Source: Sporomusa sphaeroides DSM 2875
GTDB taxonomy: Bacteria; Bacillota; Negativicutes; Sporomusales; Sporomusaceae
Direction of reading: 5' to 3'
DNA length: 64,000 nucleotides
Assembly (NCBI RefSeq): GCF_001941975.2
Contig: NZ_CP146991.1
Location: forward strand, 3,655,001-3,719,000
The position numbers and the translations under genes were made by a program. Shown piece by piece: positions 7,234 to 16,024 of the stretch. Every line of letters starts with the position of its first letter. Position 1 is the first letter of the stretch. A model generated the notes under the pieces. That model did no database searches and was not told where the DNA came from. It was given only the letters and a program-made list of their open reading frames with translations.

Positions 7234-9110
7234 GTCGAGTAGAAGCGCGCCTCGCGGCACGCCCCCCTCACAGAACCGGACGTGCCCTATTAAGGCATCC
7301 GGCTCTTCATAGCAGCATTTACTTACGTTTAGCCATAGATATTTACATAGATCCTCGCTTTAGCTAGCGGGAATCTATCTTTGAGTTTTGCAAATCCTTC
7401 CCAGGTCAAGCTCTTCTTTTGGCTTCTTCGATTAAGTACTTCAAACAATTTACGCCGTATATAGTATCCAAATGTATTGATAGCGCTGCTGTTGTCGGTT
7501 ACTCCATAGTAGCGGAAGTGACCAACCAGCTTGATGTTTATCTGCTTAATCAATTTTCCTATCTCTGTATGCATATTTTGATAGAGCCATCCAGCGAAAT
7601 GTTTTAGCTTTGCTCTCAATTTCTTCCGGCTGGTTTTCCTTTTGACGCGGAATTTTCCCTTCTTGCTCTTGCTACAGTAGTGCGTGAACCCAAGAAAGTC
7701 GAATGTCTCCGGTTTGCTGGCCCCTTGGTTATTCCGTCTTTCCTCAGCAAAGCGCCCGAATTCGATAGTCTTTGTTTTCTCCTCTGCTATTTCTAGGTTG
7801 AATTTCCTCAATCGTTCTATCAACTTACCGTAGAAATCTTCGGCATCTTCTTGGTATTGAAAGAAGCATACAAAGTCGTCACAGTACCGAATTAAATAGG
7901 CCTCGCCTCTGCATTCCCGCTTTATCTTTACCATAAACCACAGGTCGAGCACATAGTGCAGGTATATGTTCGCCAGGGTTGGGGATATGATTCCCCCTTG
8001 CGGCGTTCCGGTGTCCGCCTCTTCTAGTTTCCCCTGTTCCATGACACCTGCTTTAAGAAATCGTACTATCAGTCTCAATAGATTCGGGTCTTGGATTCGT
8101 TCTTGTAGAAACTTCACCATCCACCCGTGTTCTACGTTGTCAAAGAATCCTTTAATGTCCGCATCCACTACATAGCTGACCTTCTTGCTTTCGAGAATCT
8201 TGGTGATTTCCTTCAGCGCTTCATGGCAATTTCTCTCTGGTCTGAAACCGTAGGAGCAGTCCAGAAATTCCGGTTCGTAGATGGCTGTCAGGACTTCATT
8301 AAGTACTTTCTGCACCAGTTTGTCCTCATAGGCAGGTATCCCTAGTGGGCGTTTCTTCTTATCCGTTTTGGGGATGTAGACTCTCTTTACTGGCTGCGGC
8401 TTGTACGCTTGCCGCTTCATTCTTTCCAGGAGATTCTTGATGTTTTCCTGTAGCTTTTCACCGTATTCTTCTTTGGTTACACCATCAACGCCTACTGCCT
8501 TGTCTGCTGACAGAATACTATGGGCCGCGTTCAGGCTTTCCTCGTCAATAGCATGGATAAGGGTTTGCAACTTGACTCTCGGTCTTTGTTTGGCTAATTC
8601 AGCTATCCTTGTCAGCTTTGTTTCCAATGGGTTCTCTGCCTCCAGTGCAGCATTGTTTCTTTTTCCAAGGCCACTACTATGTTACGTCCTTCCCTCCGCT
8701 GGCATTACCCGGCTTCTTCGGTACTACGACGTAATCCGACTCCCTGTCGCTTATTTGGCTTCCTCATCTTCGACTTGTCCGCCATACTCCTTTGAGAGCG
8801 GCAGGGTCTCCCAAGTTCACACGGAGTAACAGTGTGTAGCATGCCAAGACCTACGATCCCGGGCTGCCGCGATTAGCTCGCCTGTATCGCTAACTGCGGT
8901 GTTGTCTTCTGCTCGTCCCATGCATCGACCTTGACCATTGATGATTTCGGGATTCTACATCTTCAGCTTGTGCTTTCGGCCTACTACCTTTCCTGCCTAC
9001 GCTTAGACCTGGCGTTACCGCTTCAGTCCCAAGGCTGGATACTGGGTGGTTGGCTAGACCTTCCCAGACGGGATTTCCACCCGCTTTACTCCGTGCGCTT
9101 CTTGGCGCAC
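7234..9110 (-). mobile_element. Group II intron (about 1.88 kb) with RT/maturase
   Basis: The minus-strand RNA begins GTGCGCC at 9110, a group II 5' end, followed by the GC-rich domain I region with no gene (8628-9110). The RT gene lies in domain IV. After its stop there are only 95 bases, which hold a clear domain V hairpin (GAGCCGGATG ... CACGTCCGGTTC, about 7272-7304), a domain VI hairpin (GGGGGGCGTGCC region) and the 3' end CTACTCGAC at 7234. The ends are placed from conserved terminal motifs and from the palindrome that reforms when the intron is removed. Splicing competence is not shown, and the RT start is unusual. Confidence 0.85.
7329..8627 (-). CDS. Group II intron reverse transcriptase/maturase
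   Basis: 432 residues: RT fingers and palm (LGIPAYEDKLVQKVL near residue 98, YGFRPERNCHEAL near 130, ADIKGFFDNVEH near 160, GTPQGGIISPTLANIYLHYV near 215, catalytic RYCDDFVCF near 253), then the maturase/thumb region (FDFLGFTHYCSKSKKGKF) and a short C-terminal RNA-binding part ending in YVNIYG. No HNH endonuclease domain follows, so the protein is of the endonuclease-less type. The start is uncertain: no in-frame ATG exists. Reading continues upstream of the TTG at 8627 through AALEAENP-like codons to a stop, and a GTG start with better context is out of frame by one base in an A-run near 8660. Confidence 0.88.
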   Translation of the reverse strand: METKLTRIAELAKQRPRVKLQTLIHAIDEESLNAAHSILSADKAVGVDGVTKEEYGEKLQENIKNLLERMKRQAYKPQPVKRVYIPKTDKKKRPLGIPAYEDKLVQKVLNEVLTAIYEPEFLDCSYGFRPERNCHEALKEITKILESKKVSYVVDADIKGFFDNVEHGWMVKFLQERIQDPNLLRLIVRFLKAGVMEQGKLEEADTGTPQGGIISPTLANIYLHYVLDLWFMVKIKRECRGEAYLIRYCDDFVCFFQYQEDAEDFYGKLIERLRKFNLEIAEEKTKTIEFGRFAEERRNNQGASKPETFDFLGFTHYCSKSKKGKFRVKRKTSRKKLRAKLKHFAGWLYQNMHTEIGKLIKQINIKLVGHFRYYGVTDNSSAINTFGYYIRRKLFEVLNRRSQKKSLTWEGFAKLKDRFPLAKARIYVNIYG

Positions 9111-9214
9111 GGGACGTTCATTTTGCTTCTCTCGTCTCATTATAAGGAAAAAGGCCACTGCCGCTAAAGCCTCTATCATGTATTGCAGCGGCGAATTTAT
9201 TGCAAATAAAAAGT

Positions 9215-9250
9215 AAGAACGATACCTCACAATTATGAAATATCGTTCTT
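9215..9250 (-). terminator. Terminator of the acetyltransferase gene
   Basis: AAGAACGATA and TATCGTTCTT form a 10-bp stem with a 16-base loop. On the minus strand it is followed by ACTTTTTATTT, 13 bases beyond the acetyltransferase stop. Confidence 0.75.
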
Positions 9251-9262
9251 TCGCTTCTGCCG

Positions 9263-9820
9263 CTATTGCGTCATAGCGGTTGAACAGGCCATCAAATAAT
9301 AGTCATTCTGATTAAATTGAAAGGTTCCCGCTTTTAGCATCGGAACTTTTTTGGTATGTGCGGCATAGGAGCGGTGATTAATCTGGTTAATGAATGTCAC
9401 CATAACCGGATAACGTTCCCGCATGCTGGCCAACGAGGCGTAAAACACTTGCTCAAACAAGCCGGTTCCTCTAACCGACTTATCAATACAAATTGGCCCA
9501 TACTGATAAGAGTTTTGTGTTGTCAGTATCTTATCTTCAAACATAAACTCGGGTAACCTTTTAATCATATAAGCAAAAAACGGCCAATCCGACCAAAATT
9601 CCCATGACGTAGCCATAGCAAAAGCAAGAACCTGGTCATTGTCTTTTGCAATCGTAACACCGCGTTCCTGGACAATTAATGCTTTAAGCTGTGCGTCGGT
9701 AAAATTAGTTGTCACAAAGCCATCCGGCTTGTGCTCTGCGCTGATATAGCTGATGTGGTTGGCTTTTAACAAAGAAAGGATTCCATCTAAATCCTCTAGA
9801 TTTGCCTGCGAAATAATCAT
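9263..9820 (-). CDS. GNAT-family N-acetyltransferase
   Basis: About 185 residues. The N-terminus (IISQANLEDLDGILSLLKAN) is the usual first strand and helix of a GNAT fold. VLAFAMATSWEFW is the central strand, and YGPICIDKSVRGTGLFEQVF near residue 115 is the acetyl-CoA loop, in the variant RGTGL form. MVTFINQINHRSYAAHTKK is the late GNAT segment. The substrate is unknown. I prefer the ATG at 9820, eight bases after GAGGGGGA, over the ATG at 9850. It follows the broken aldo/keto reductase gene with a 33-base gap and was probably cotranscribed with it. Confidence 0.75.
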   Translation of the reverse strand: MIISQANLEDLDGILSLLKANHISYISAEHKPDGFVTTNFTDAQLKALIVQERGVTIAKDNDQVLAFAMATSWEFWSDWPFFAYMIKRLPEFMFEDKILTTQNSYQYGPICIDKSVRGTGLFEQVFYASLASMRERYPVMVTFINQINHRSYAAHTKKVPMLKAGTFQFNQNDYYLMACSTAMTQ

Positions 9821-9853
9821 GAATAAACTCCCCCTCATTCGGGTTGCCATATT

Positions 9854-10876
9854 TTACTTTGCATGGGTTTCATAAAACTCTTGGTAGCGCTTTAACTCCC
9901 GCTTCAGTAAATTGGGCGTATCAAGTTGGTAGGGGCACTGGGACCGGCACTGACCGCATTCCACACACTGATCAATCAAGTCCATTTTTTCTTTGAAATT
10001 ATCCTCTAAAAACCCCTGATACGGTGCCCGGTGCACCAGCAGTGAAATCCGGGCCTGTATTGGAATCTCTATGCCAACCGGACACGGCATGCAATACCCG
10101 CAGCCGCGGCAAAAATCCCCAGCAAGCTCGCTGCGGTCCTTGTGAATGGCCTGCCACATCGCCTCATCTAACACCGGCGGATTTTTTTCCATGGCAATAA
10201 ATTGATCCAGTTCGCTCAGGCGCTGGATACCCCAAATCGGCACCACATTATCATATTGCCGCAAAAAGGCAAAGGTTGTTGCCGCATTGGTGATCAGCCC
10301 GCCGGACAACGCCTTCATAGCAATGACGCCGATGTTTCTTTCTTTGCAGGCGGCAATTAGCCTCAAGTCTTCCTCCGAAGACAAGGTATTAAGGGGAAAC
10401 TGAATGGTATCATACATGCCAGAGGCAGCCGCCTCCATGGCCAGCTTATTGCTATGGTTGGTAATGCCGATAAAACGAATCAGACCTTTTTGCTTTGCCT
10501 CTGCCAAAGCAGCGTACAGCCCGTCTTCATCAGCAGCTTCCGGCAGTTCTCGGGGATTATGCAGTTGATAAATATCAATATAATCTGTCTTCAAATTGCG
10601 CAGGCTTGTTTCCAAATGCGACAGCAGCGTTTTCTTATCATGGGCGTGGCTTTTGGTTGCAATGACAATACGACTGCGCACATCGGCAAGAGCATAACCG
10701 ATTTTTTCTTAACTGTCCGTATACATACGCGCCGTATCAAAAAAATTGATTCCTTCATCATAGGCTTTACGCAGAATGGTTTTAGCCTCATCAAAAGAAA
10801 TGCGCTGTATCGGCAGAGCGCCAAAACCGCTTTTGCTCACCCGTAATCCTGTGCGTCCCAGTTGCATTATATCCAT
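9854..10876 (-). pseudogene. Ferredoxin-type aldo/keto reductase, broken by in-frame TAA
   Basis: One reading frame runs from ATG 10876 (seven bases after GGGAGG) to 9854 and is interrupted only by TAA at 10711-10709, directly after FFDTARMYTDS. The reading frame continues at once with EKIGYALADVRSRIVIATK, so no base is lost; the usual residue here would be Glu (GAA to TAA, one change). Family features: LGRTGLRVSKSGFGALP at the N-terminus, Asp-Tyr pair of the AKR active site (DTARMY), lysine in IATKSHAHDKK, and a C-terminal double-cluster ferredoxin part (CRGCGYCMPCPVGI and CVECGQCRSQCP). The 3' part could restart at GTG 10681 but would lack the catalytic Tyr. A sequencing error is the alternative explanation. 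Confidence 0.85.
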
Positions 10877-10899
10877 CTTACAACCTCCCAAATAATATC

Positions 10900-11081
10900 C
10901 TAAGGCTTACTAATTTCAAATGTCGCCTCAATTGCTGCCATAACGTTTCCCGGCAAAGAAGCTACACCAACCGCTGCCCGGGCATGTGCCCCAACACAAT
11001 GTTATAACCGGCATAACTACCTACCGCTTTGGGAACTTCCGGAAGTTCAAGGCCTTTCTGCGCTAATATTCTTGCTACCAT
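10900..11081 (-). pseudogene. RidA/YjgF-family gene with internal deletion
   Basis: ATG at 11081 follows AGGAGAAGAGAC and reads ARILAQKGLELPEVPKAVGS, an intact family N-terminus. After about 30 residues it jumps and shifts frame into HARAAVGVASLPGNVMAAIE and ends TFEISKP, the conserved C-terminus. About 90 central residues are missing, including the SGQ region. The arginine of the active site (HARAAVGV) survives but the fold cannot. Direction and spacing match the aldo/keto reductase downstream. An intact RidA gene is at 53972-54355, and this remnant is from a different, longer RidA subfamily. Confidence 0.75.
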
Positions 11082-11118
11082 GTCTCTTCTCCTCTGCAAT
11101 TATATTTTGCATTTTAAT

Positions 11119-11154
11119 AAAAAGTCCTGGGACTTCAATGGCCCAGGACTTTTT
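11119..11154. terminator. Terminator downstream of nifJ
   Basis: A 13-bp perfect stem (AAAAAGTCCTGGG with CCCAGGACTTTTT) and a ten-base loop. A/T runs flank both sides, so it can act in either direction. It lies about 55 bases after the nifJ stop. Confidence 0.8.
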
Positions 11155-11209
11155 CCTGCCTAAACCTGTCAGTTAAAGGCACGTGATGAGTTTACCTACT
11201 TACAGTAAC

Positions 11210-14200
11210 CTATTCTTGCCTGGCCAACCGTTTATAAACCGCTAACCGCTCCTTAGCGTCCTGCTCCGTCTTAGCAAACAAGCTTTCCGCCTGTTCAGGG
11301 AATTGCTGTATGAGGGAGGAGAAACGCACTTCGCCCATCAGGAATTCCTTGAAGTCCATGGTCGGCTCTTTGGAGTCCAGCACAAACGGATTCTTACCGG
11401 CTGCTTTTTGCTCCGGGTTATACCGGTACAGTGACCAATAACCGCTATCTACCGCCCGTTTGGCTTCCAGCTGGCTGCAGCCCATACCCAGCTTCAGTCC
11501 GTGATTAATACAGGGAGCATAGGCAATGATGATGGAAGGTCCGGGGTAAGCCTCGGCTTCGGCAATGGCTTTCAAGGTCTGGCTTTGGTCGGCTCCCATG
11601 GCAATCTGGGCGACATAGACATACCCATAGCTCATGGCAATCAGGCCCAGATCTTTTTTCTTGGTCTTTTTGCCGCTGGCGGCAAATTTGGCAATGGCCG
11701 CTGTGGGCGTGGCTTTGGAGGATTGCCCGCCGGTATTGGAGTACACCTCGGTATCAAAGACCAGAATATTGACATCTTCCCCGGTTGCCAGCACATGATC
11801 AAGCCCGCCAAAACCGATATCATAGGCCCAGCCGTCACCGCCAAATATCCATTGTGAGCGTTTGACCAAAAAGTCGCGGTTGTCATATAGCTCGTTAAGC
11901 AAGGGGTTGTCGCCTTTATACTGTTCTAACACCGCAATCAGTCTATCTGCCCTGGCTCTGGTTCCCTGGCTGGTGTCCTTGCCGGTAAGCCATTCTGTGC
12001 AAGCTTGCGCCAGTTCGCCGCCGGCAAACTCTTTAGCGGCTTGTTCCACCGCCAGCGCCACTTGCTTACGCATTTGCTTGACGGCAATATGCATGCCCAG
12101 GCCGAATTCGGCGTTATCCTCGAACAGGGAATTTGCCCAGGCCGGGCCATGACCGCGATGGTTTGTAGTATAAGGAATAGAAGGTATACTCCCTGCCCAT
12201 ACTGATGAGCAGCCGGTGGCGTTGGCTACCATCATTCTGTCGCCAAACAGTTGGGTTACCAGCTTGGCATAGGAGGTTTCCATACAGCCGGCACAGGCAC
12301 CTGAGAACTCCAGGAGTGGCTGTTCAAATTGACTGCCTTTAACGGTGAGTGGATTTACCGGATTTGGTTTAGGAGCAAGGGTTAACGCATAATCCCACAA
12401 TGCCGCTTGTGCCAGTTGTGTTGCCAGCGGCTCCATATGCAAGGCTTTTTCCTTGGCCGGACAAACCTGGACACAATTGCCACAGCCGGTGCAGTCATAA
12501 GGGGAGACGCCCAGGCGGAAACTTAGTTCTTTGGCACCGTTGGCTGTCTTTACCTGAAATCCTGCCGGGGCTTTAGTCACTTCTTCGCTGGTTGCCAATA
12601 CCGGCCTAATGGCGGCATGTGGGCAGACAAAGGAGCATTGGTTGCACTGAATGCAGTTTTCTGGTATCCATACGGGGACATCAACAGCAATGCCGCGTTT
12701 TTCATACGCAGAGGTTCCCAGCGGGTAGCTGCCGGATTCCAGGCCGGCAAAGGCACTTACCGGCAAGCTGTCTCCTTCCTGACGGTTCACAGGAACCAGT
12801 ATCTTGTTGATAAATTCAGGGGCTTGCCGCTCTGCGGCCTTACCTGCCTCTGCCTTGCTCCAGGTGGCGGGAATGGTAATCCTGACAAGGGCTTCTGCCC
12901 CTTTGTCGATGGCGGCCTGATTCATCGCCACGATTTTTTCCCCTTTGCTGCCGTAGGATTTGACCACGGCGTCCTTAAGGTAGGTAATGGCATCGGTTAA
13001 GGGAATGATGTCGGCAAGTTTAAAGAAGGCGGCCTGCATAATCATGTTAATCCGCCCGCCAAGGCCAAGTTCCTGAGCAATGCCGACAGCGTCAATGGTA
13101 TAAAAGTGAATGTCGTTTTTCGCCAGGTACCGCTTCATGGCTGCCGGCAGCTCTTTGTCCAGTTCTTCGGCGCTCCACCGGCAGTTTAGCAGGAAGCTGC
13201 CGCCCGGTTTGAGTCCGTCCAGCACGTTGTAGTTAGATACGTAAGACTGGTTGTGGCAGGCAATGAAATCGGCCTTAGTGATAAGATAGGGCGATTTGAT
13301 GGGCTGTTTACCAAAGCGGAGATGGGAGATGGTCACACCGCCGGATTTTTTGGCATCATAGACAAAGTAGGCTTGGGCATACATATCGGTATGCTCACCG
13401 ATAATCTTAATGGCACTCTTATTGGCACCAACCGTGCCGTCTGAGCCAAGGCCCCAGAATTTGCAGGCTTTGGTGCCGGGGGCGGTGGTGTCAATATCCT
13501 GGCCGTAGGGCAGCGATAAATGGGTGACATCATCAAGGATGCCGACGGTAAAGTTGTCCTTGGGTTGATCGGCTTTCAGGTTGGCAAAAACACCCTCGAT
13601 ATGGCTGGGGATGACATCCTTGCCGCCAACGCCACAGCGTCCGCCGAAGATTTCAGGCTGCCAGTCTTTGCCGTAGAAAGCAGTCTTCACATCCAGATAC
13701 AGCGGTTCGGCCAAAGCTCCCATTTCTTTGGTCCGGTCCAGGACGGCAATCCGTTTTACGGTTTTAGGGATATATTTAAAGAAATGCTCAAGAGAGAACG
13801 GCCGGTAGAGATGCACAGTCAATAAACCGACTTTTTCACCGCCGGCGTTAAGATAGTCTACTACTTCTTCGATGGTTTCACACATCGACCCCATGGCGAT
13901 AATCAGTCTGTCGGCATCCGGCGCGCCATGGTAATTGAACAGATGGTATTCCCGTCCGGTCAGGCGGGTAATTTCGGCCATGTAACCTTCCACAATGTCC
14001 GGCAGGGCCTGGTAATAGCGGTTGGAGACTTCACGCTGCTGGAAATGGACATCAGAATTTTGCACCGTACCGCGCAGGCTGGGATGGTCAGGATGTAATG
14101 CACCCCGCCGAAACTTAGCCACCGCCTCTTTGTCCAATAAACCGGCCAGTTCATCATACTCCAGCACTTCAATCTTTTGCACTTCATGCGAGGTTCTGAA

Positions 14201-14719
14201 ACCGTCAAAGAAGTTCAAAAAAGGCACACTTCCCTTGATGGCTGCCAAATGCGCGACAGCAGCCAAATCCATGACCTGCTGAACACTGCTTTCAGCCAAT
14301 AAGGCAAAGCCGGTCTGACGGGCGGCCATAACGTCGGAGTGGTCGCCAAATATGCTGATGGCGTTGGCCCCCACTACCCGTGCACTTACATGGAAGACGC
14401 CAGGCAATAACTCGCCGGCAATTTTGTACATATTGGGGATCATTAATAACAAGCCTTGGGAAGCAGTATAGGTGGTAGTCAGCGCACCTGCCTGCAGCGA
14501 ACCGTGAACAGCACCGGCGGCACCGCCTTCTGACTGCATTTCTACAACTTCTACTGTCTGCCCGAAGATATTTTTCTTGCCTTGTGCCGCCCACTCGTCG
14601 ACACTTTCCGCCATATTGGATGACGGGGTAATGGGGAAGATGGCTGCTACATCGGTAAAGGCGTAGGATATATAGGCTGCCGCTGTGTTGCCGTCCATGG
14701 TTTTTGTTTTTCTTGGCAT
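11210..14719 (-). CDS. nifJ: Pyruvate:ferredoxin (flavodoxin) oxidoreductase
   Basis: 1169 residues, the full homodimeric PFOR length. It oxidises pyruvate with CoA to acetyl-CoA, CO2 and reduced ferredoxin, the main pyruvate-splitting enzyme of anaerobes. Domains in order: pyruvate-binding domain I (ITPSSNMAESVDEW near residue 30), domain II/III (catalytic core), ferredoxin-like domain V with two 4Fe-4S motifs (CIQCNQCSFVCPHAA near 690, CTGCGNCVQVCPAKE near 745), and the TPP domain with proximal cluster cysteines (SGACAGCMETSY near 815) and GDGWAYDIGFGGLDHV near 965. GGAGG precedes the ATG. The gene is monocistronic, with its own terminator. Confidence 0.96.
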   Translation of the reverse strand: MPRKTKTMDGNTAAAYISYAFTDVAAIFPITPSSNMAESVDEWAAQGKKNIFGQTVEVVEMQSEGGAAGAVHGSLQAGALTTTYTASQGLLLMIPNMYKIAGELLPGVFHVSARVVGANAISIFGDHSDVMAARQTGFALLAESSVQQVMDLAAVAHLAAIKGSVPFLNFFDGFRTSHEVQKIEVLEYDELAGLLDKEAVAKFRRGALHPDHPSLRGTVQNSDVHFQQREVSNRYYQALPDIVEGYMAEITRLTGREYHLFNYHGAPDADRLIIAMGSMCETIEEVVDYLNAGGEKVGLLTVHLYRPFSLEHFFKYIPKTVKRIAVLDRTKEMGALAEPLYLDVKTAFYGKDWQPEIFGGRCGVGGKDVIPSHIEGVFANLKADQPKDNFTVGILDDVTHLSLPYGQDIDTTAPGTKACKFWGLGSDGTVGANKSAIKIIGEHTDMYAQAYFVYDAKKSGGVTISHLRFGKQPIKSPYLITKADFIACHNQSYVSNYNVLDGLKPGGSFLLNCRWSAEELDKELPAAMKRYLAKNDIHFYTIDAVGIAQELGLGGRINMIMQAAFFKLADIIPLTDAITYLKDAVVKSYGSKGEKIVAMNQAAIDKGAEALVRITIPATWSKAEAGKAAERQAPEFINKILVPVNRQEGDSLPVSAFAGLESGSYPLGTSAYEKRGIAVDVPVWIPENCIQCNQCSFVCPHAAIRPVLATSEEVTKAPAGFQVKTANGAKELSFRLGVSPYDCTGCGNCVQVCPAKEKALHMEPLATQLAQAALWDYALTLAPKPNPVNPLTVKGSQFEQPLLEFSGACAGCMETSYAKLVTQLFGDRMMVANATGCSSVWAGSIPSIPYTTNHRGHGPAWANSLFEDNAEFGLGMHIAVKQMRKQVALAVEQAAKEFAGGELAQACTEWLTGKDTSQGTRARADRLIAVLEQYKGDNPLLNELYDNRDFLVKRSQWIFGGDGWAYDIGFGGLDHVLATGEDVNILVFDTEVYSNTGGQSSKATPTAAIAKFAASGKKTKKKDLGLIAMSYGYVYVAQIAMGADQSQTLKAIAEAEAYPGPSIIIAYAPCINHGLKLGMGCSQLEAKRAVDSGYWSLYRYNPEQKAAGKNPFVLDSKEPTMDFKEFLMGEVRFSSLIQQFPEQAESLFAKTEQDAKERLAVYKRLARQE

Positions 14720-14773
14720 TAATAAATCTCCTCCATTCTTATAGAACTAACTGTATTTTCTGGATTATAGCTG

Positions 14774-14902
14774 TCAGACCTTCGACAAAGCCTGGAGGAT
14801 ATCCTGTTTTAAGTCTTCAACATTTTCTATTCCCACTGAAAACCGTACTAAATTATCACTGACCCCCAGCTTCATTCGTTCTTTCACTGAGTAAAATTTA
14901 AT
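14774..14902 (-). pseudogene. C-terminal fragment of a Cys/Met PLP lyase
   Basis: 42 codons read VKERMKLGVSDNLVRFSVG, then IENVEDL, and end QALSKV. This is the conserved C-terminus of cystathionine gamma-synthase, methionine gamma-lyase and O-acetylhomoserine sulfhydrylase (SDNLVRFSVGIE). Upstream in the same frame there is a stop within a few codons, and the PLP domain is absent. It is a decayed remnant on the same strand as nifJ. The rest of 14720-15069 is AT-rich and holds only a terminator. Confidence 0.75.
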
Positions 14903-14963
14903 CAAGTTTTATATTTTGAAGATTTCTAAGTAAAAAACAAAAAGTTTTTTTATCATAAAAATA

Positions 14964-14988
14964 AAAGAAGCCCACCTGTGGCTTCTTT
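14964..14988 (-). terminator. Terminator of the amino-acid kinase gene
   Basis: AAAGAAGCC and GGCTTCTTT form a 9-bp stem with a short loop. On the minus strand it is followed by TTATTTTTA, about 80 bases after the kinase stop. Confidence 0.65.
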
Positions 14989-15069
14989 ATTAAAAGATAT
15001 AAGCTTTGCAAAAACACCAGCATGGCACTTAGATACGAATCATGCCAATAGTATTCCCCAATCTTCGCT

Positions 15070-15900
15070 TTATCTGATTTGGAATACTGTCCGGGGACAG
15101 TTGCCGGTAAGTACTTCTTTTATGCTGTAACGCGGACTTGCAATCATAACCGTTGTTCCCTGACGAACAGGCTCTTTGATAAATTCCAACTTTGCTTTAG
15201 CCCCGCCAGCCCCGGAGCGGCTCGCTCCTATACAATGGCTTTGTAATTCGTCAATCGCAGCAATCAGTTCTTCCTCGTCTTTTCCCTCCACCCGCTCAAC
15301 CAATGTTGCTGGATTGTTGGGATCTAAATAAATGCCGTCGGCAGAAGTGAATATCAGTAAATATCTGGCATGTACCAATGTCGAAATGACTGAAGCTGTT
15401 TCGTCGTTATCAATACATTCTACAACCCGTTCATGTCCACTGAAGCGCAGTTGCTCAAGCTCCCAGCAGCGGTTTGCCTCAAAGCTGACCGCATCGTTAT
15501 AATTGACGATAGGAATTGCCTTTTGCTCAACACAACGCATTAAAGCCTCATAGATATTTTTTCGTTTCTCTGCATCATTGAAATGCGTATGTTCAACTAA
15601 AAACTGCCGCACGGAATAAGCTTTGGGTATGTACCGCCGATATTCCTCCATTAAAATGGCTTGCCCTTGGGCAGAGTAATCGGTCATTATGTTATCTTTG
15701 GGGCCTTCCAGTTCCCGGCCCGTACGCTTGATATAATCCAAACGCCCAATTTCTACCGCACCGGAACTAACCCAAATCATCCCCGGCTGCAGTTCCCGGC
15801 CAATACGACTAAATACATTGTAGTCAATATCGTGTTCCGCCTTCCGGATTAAGGCCATTGAACCAATTTTTCCTACCAATTCAATATCAAAAGATTTCAT
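15070..15900 (-). CDS. Amino-acid kinase family protein, glutamate 5-kinase-like
   Basis: 276 residues with the carbamate/amino-acid kinase fold: N-terminal LVGKIGSMALIRK (phosphate loop; the usual GTS reads GSM), WVSSGAVEIGRLDY near residue 45, TDYSAQGQAILMEEYRR near 75, NYNDAVSF near 132, ECIDNDETASVISTLV near 160, and the nucleotide-binding IFTSADGIYLDP near 185. This pattern is closest to ProB-type glutamate 5-kinase, but the PUA domain is missing and the P-loop and substrate loop deviate, so the substrate may differ. AGGAGCG precedes the ATG. It is divergent from a LysR gene that probably controls it. The end of the gene overlaps a GTCCGGGGAC palindrome. Confidence 0.7.
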   Translation of the reverse strand: MKSFDIELVGKIGSMALIRKAEHDIDYNVFSRIGRELQPGMIWVSSGAVEIGRLDYIKRTGRELEGPKDNIMTDYSAQGQAILMEEYRRYIPKAYSVRQFLVEHTHFNDAEKRKNIYEALMRCVEQKAIPIVNYNDAVSFEANRCWELEQLRFSGHERVVECIDNDETASVISTLVHARYLLIFTSADGIYLDPNNPATLVERVEGKDEEELIAAIDELQSHCIGASRSGAGGAKAKLEFIKEPVRQGTTVMIASPRYSIKEVLTGNCPRTVFQIR

Positions 15901-16024
15901 ATTCTGTACGCTCCTACAGCAAAAGCTTTGTGTTTTTCTTGACCTTATTGTAGAATAAATTTATCATAAAGTAAAACTAAATTTTATATTAATCGTATTT
16001 AGTATTACTTAAAAGGAGCGACTT

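Larger units (their letters stand above)
7225..9130. repeat. Dispersed palindrome split by the group II intron
   Basis: Joining 7225-7233 (AGAAGCAAG) with 9111-9130 (GGGACGTTCATTTTGCTTCT) restores a 29-bp element with AGAAGCAA/TTGCTTCT arms. The same element occurs uninterrupted at 33134-33164, 33246-33273 and, diverged, at 16907-16934 and 17315-17342. The intron therefore sits inside one copy. Confidence 0.7.

Noticed and set aside
10709-10711. Recoding of the TAA in the aldo/keto reductase
   Set aside because: TAA is not a known selenocysteine or pyrrolysine codon, and no recoding structure was seen; a nonsense mutation is simpler.
12617-13000. Open frames on the plus strand across nifJ (and similar antisense frames across cheA, the MCP genes and the xanthine dehydrogenase genes)
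   Set aside because: Shadows of strongly coding genes on the other strand; no family features.
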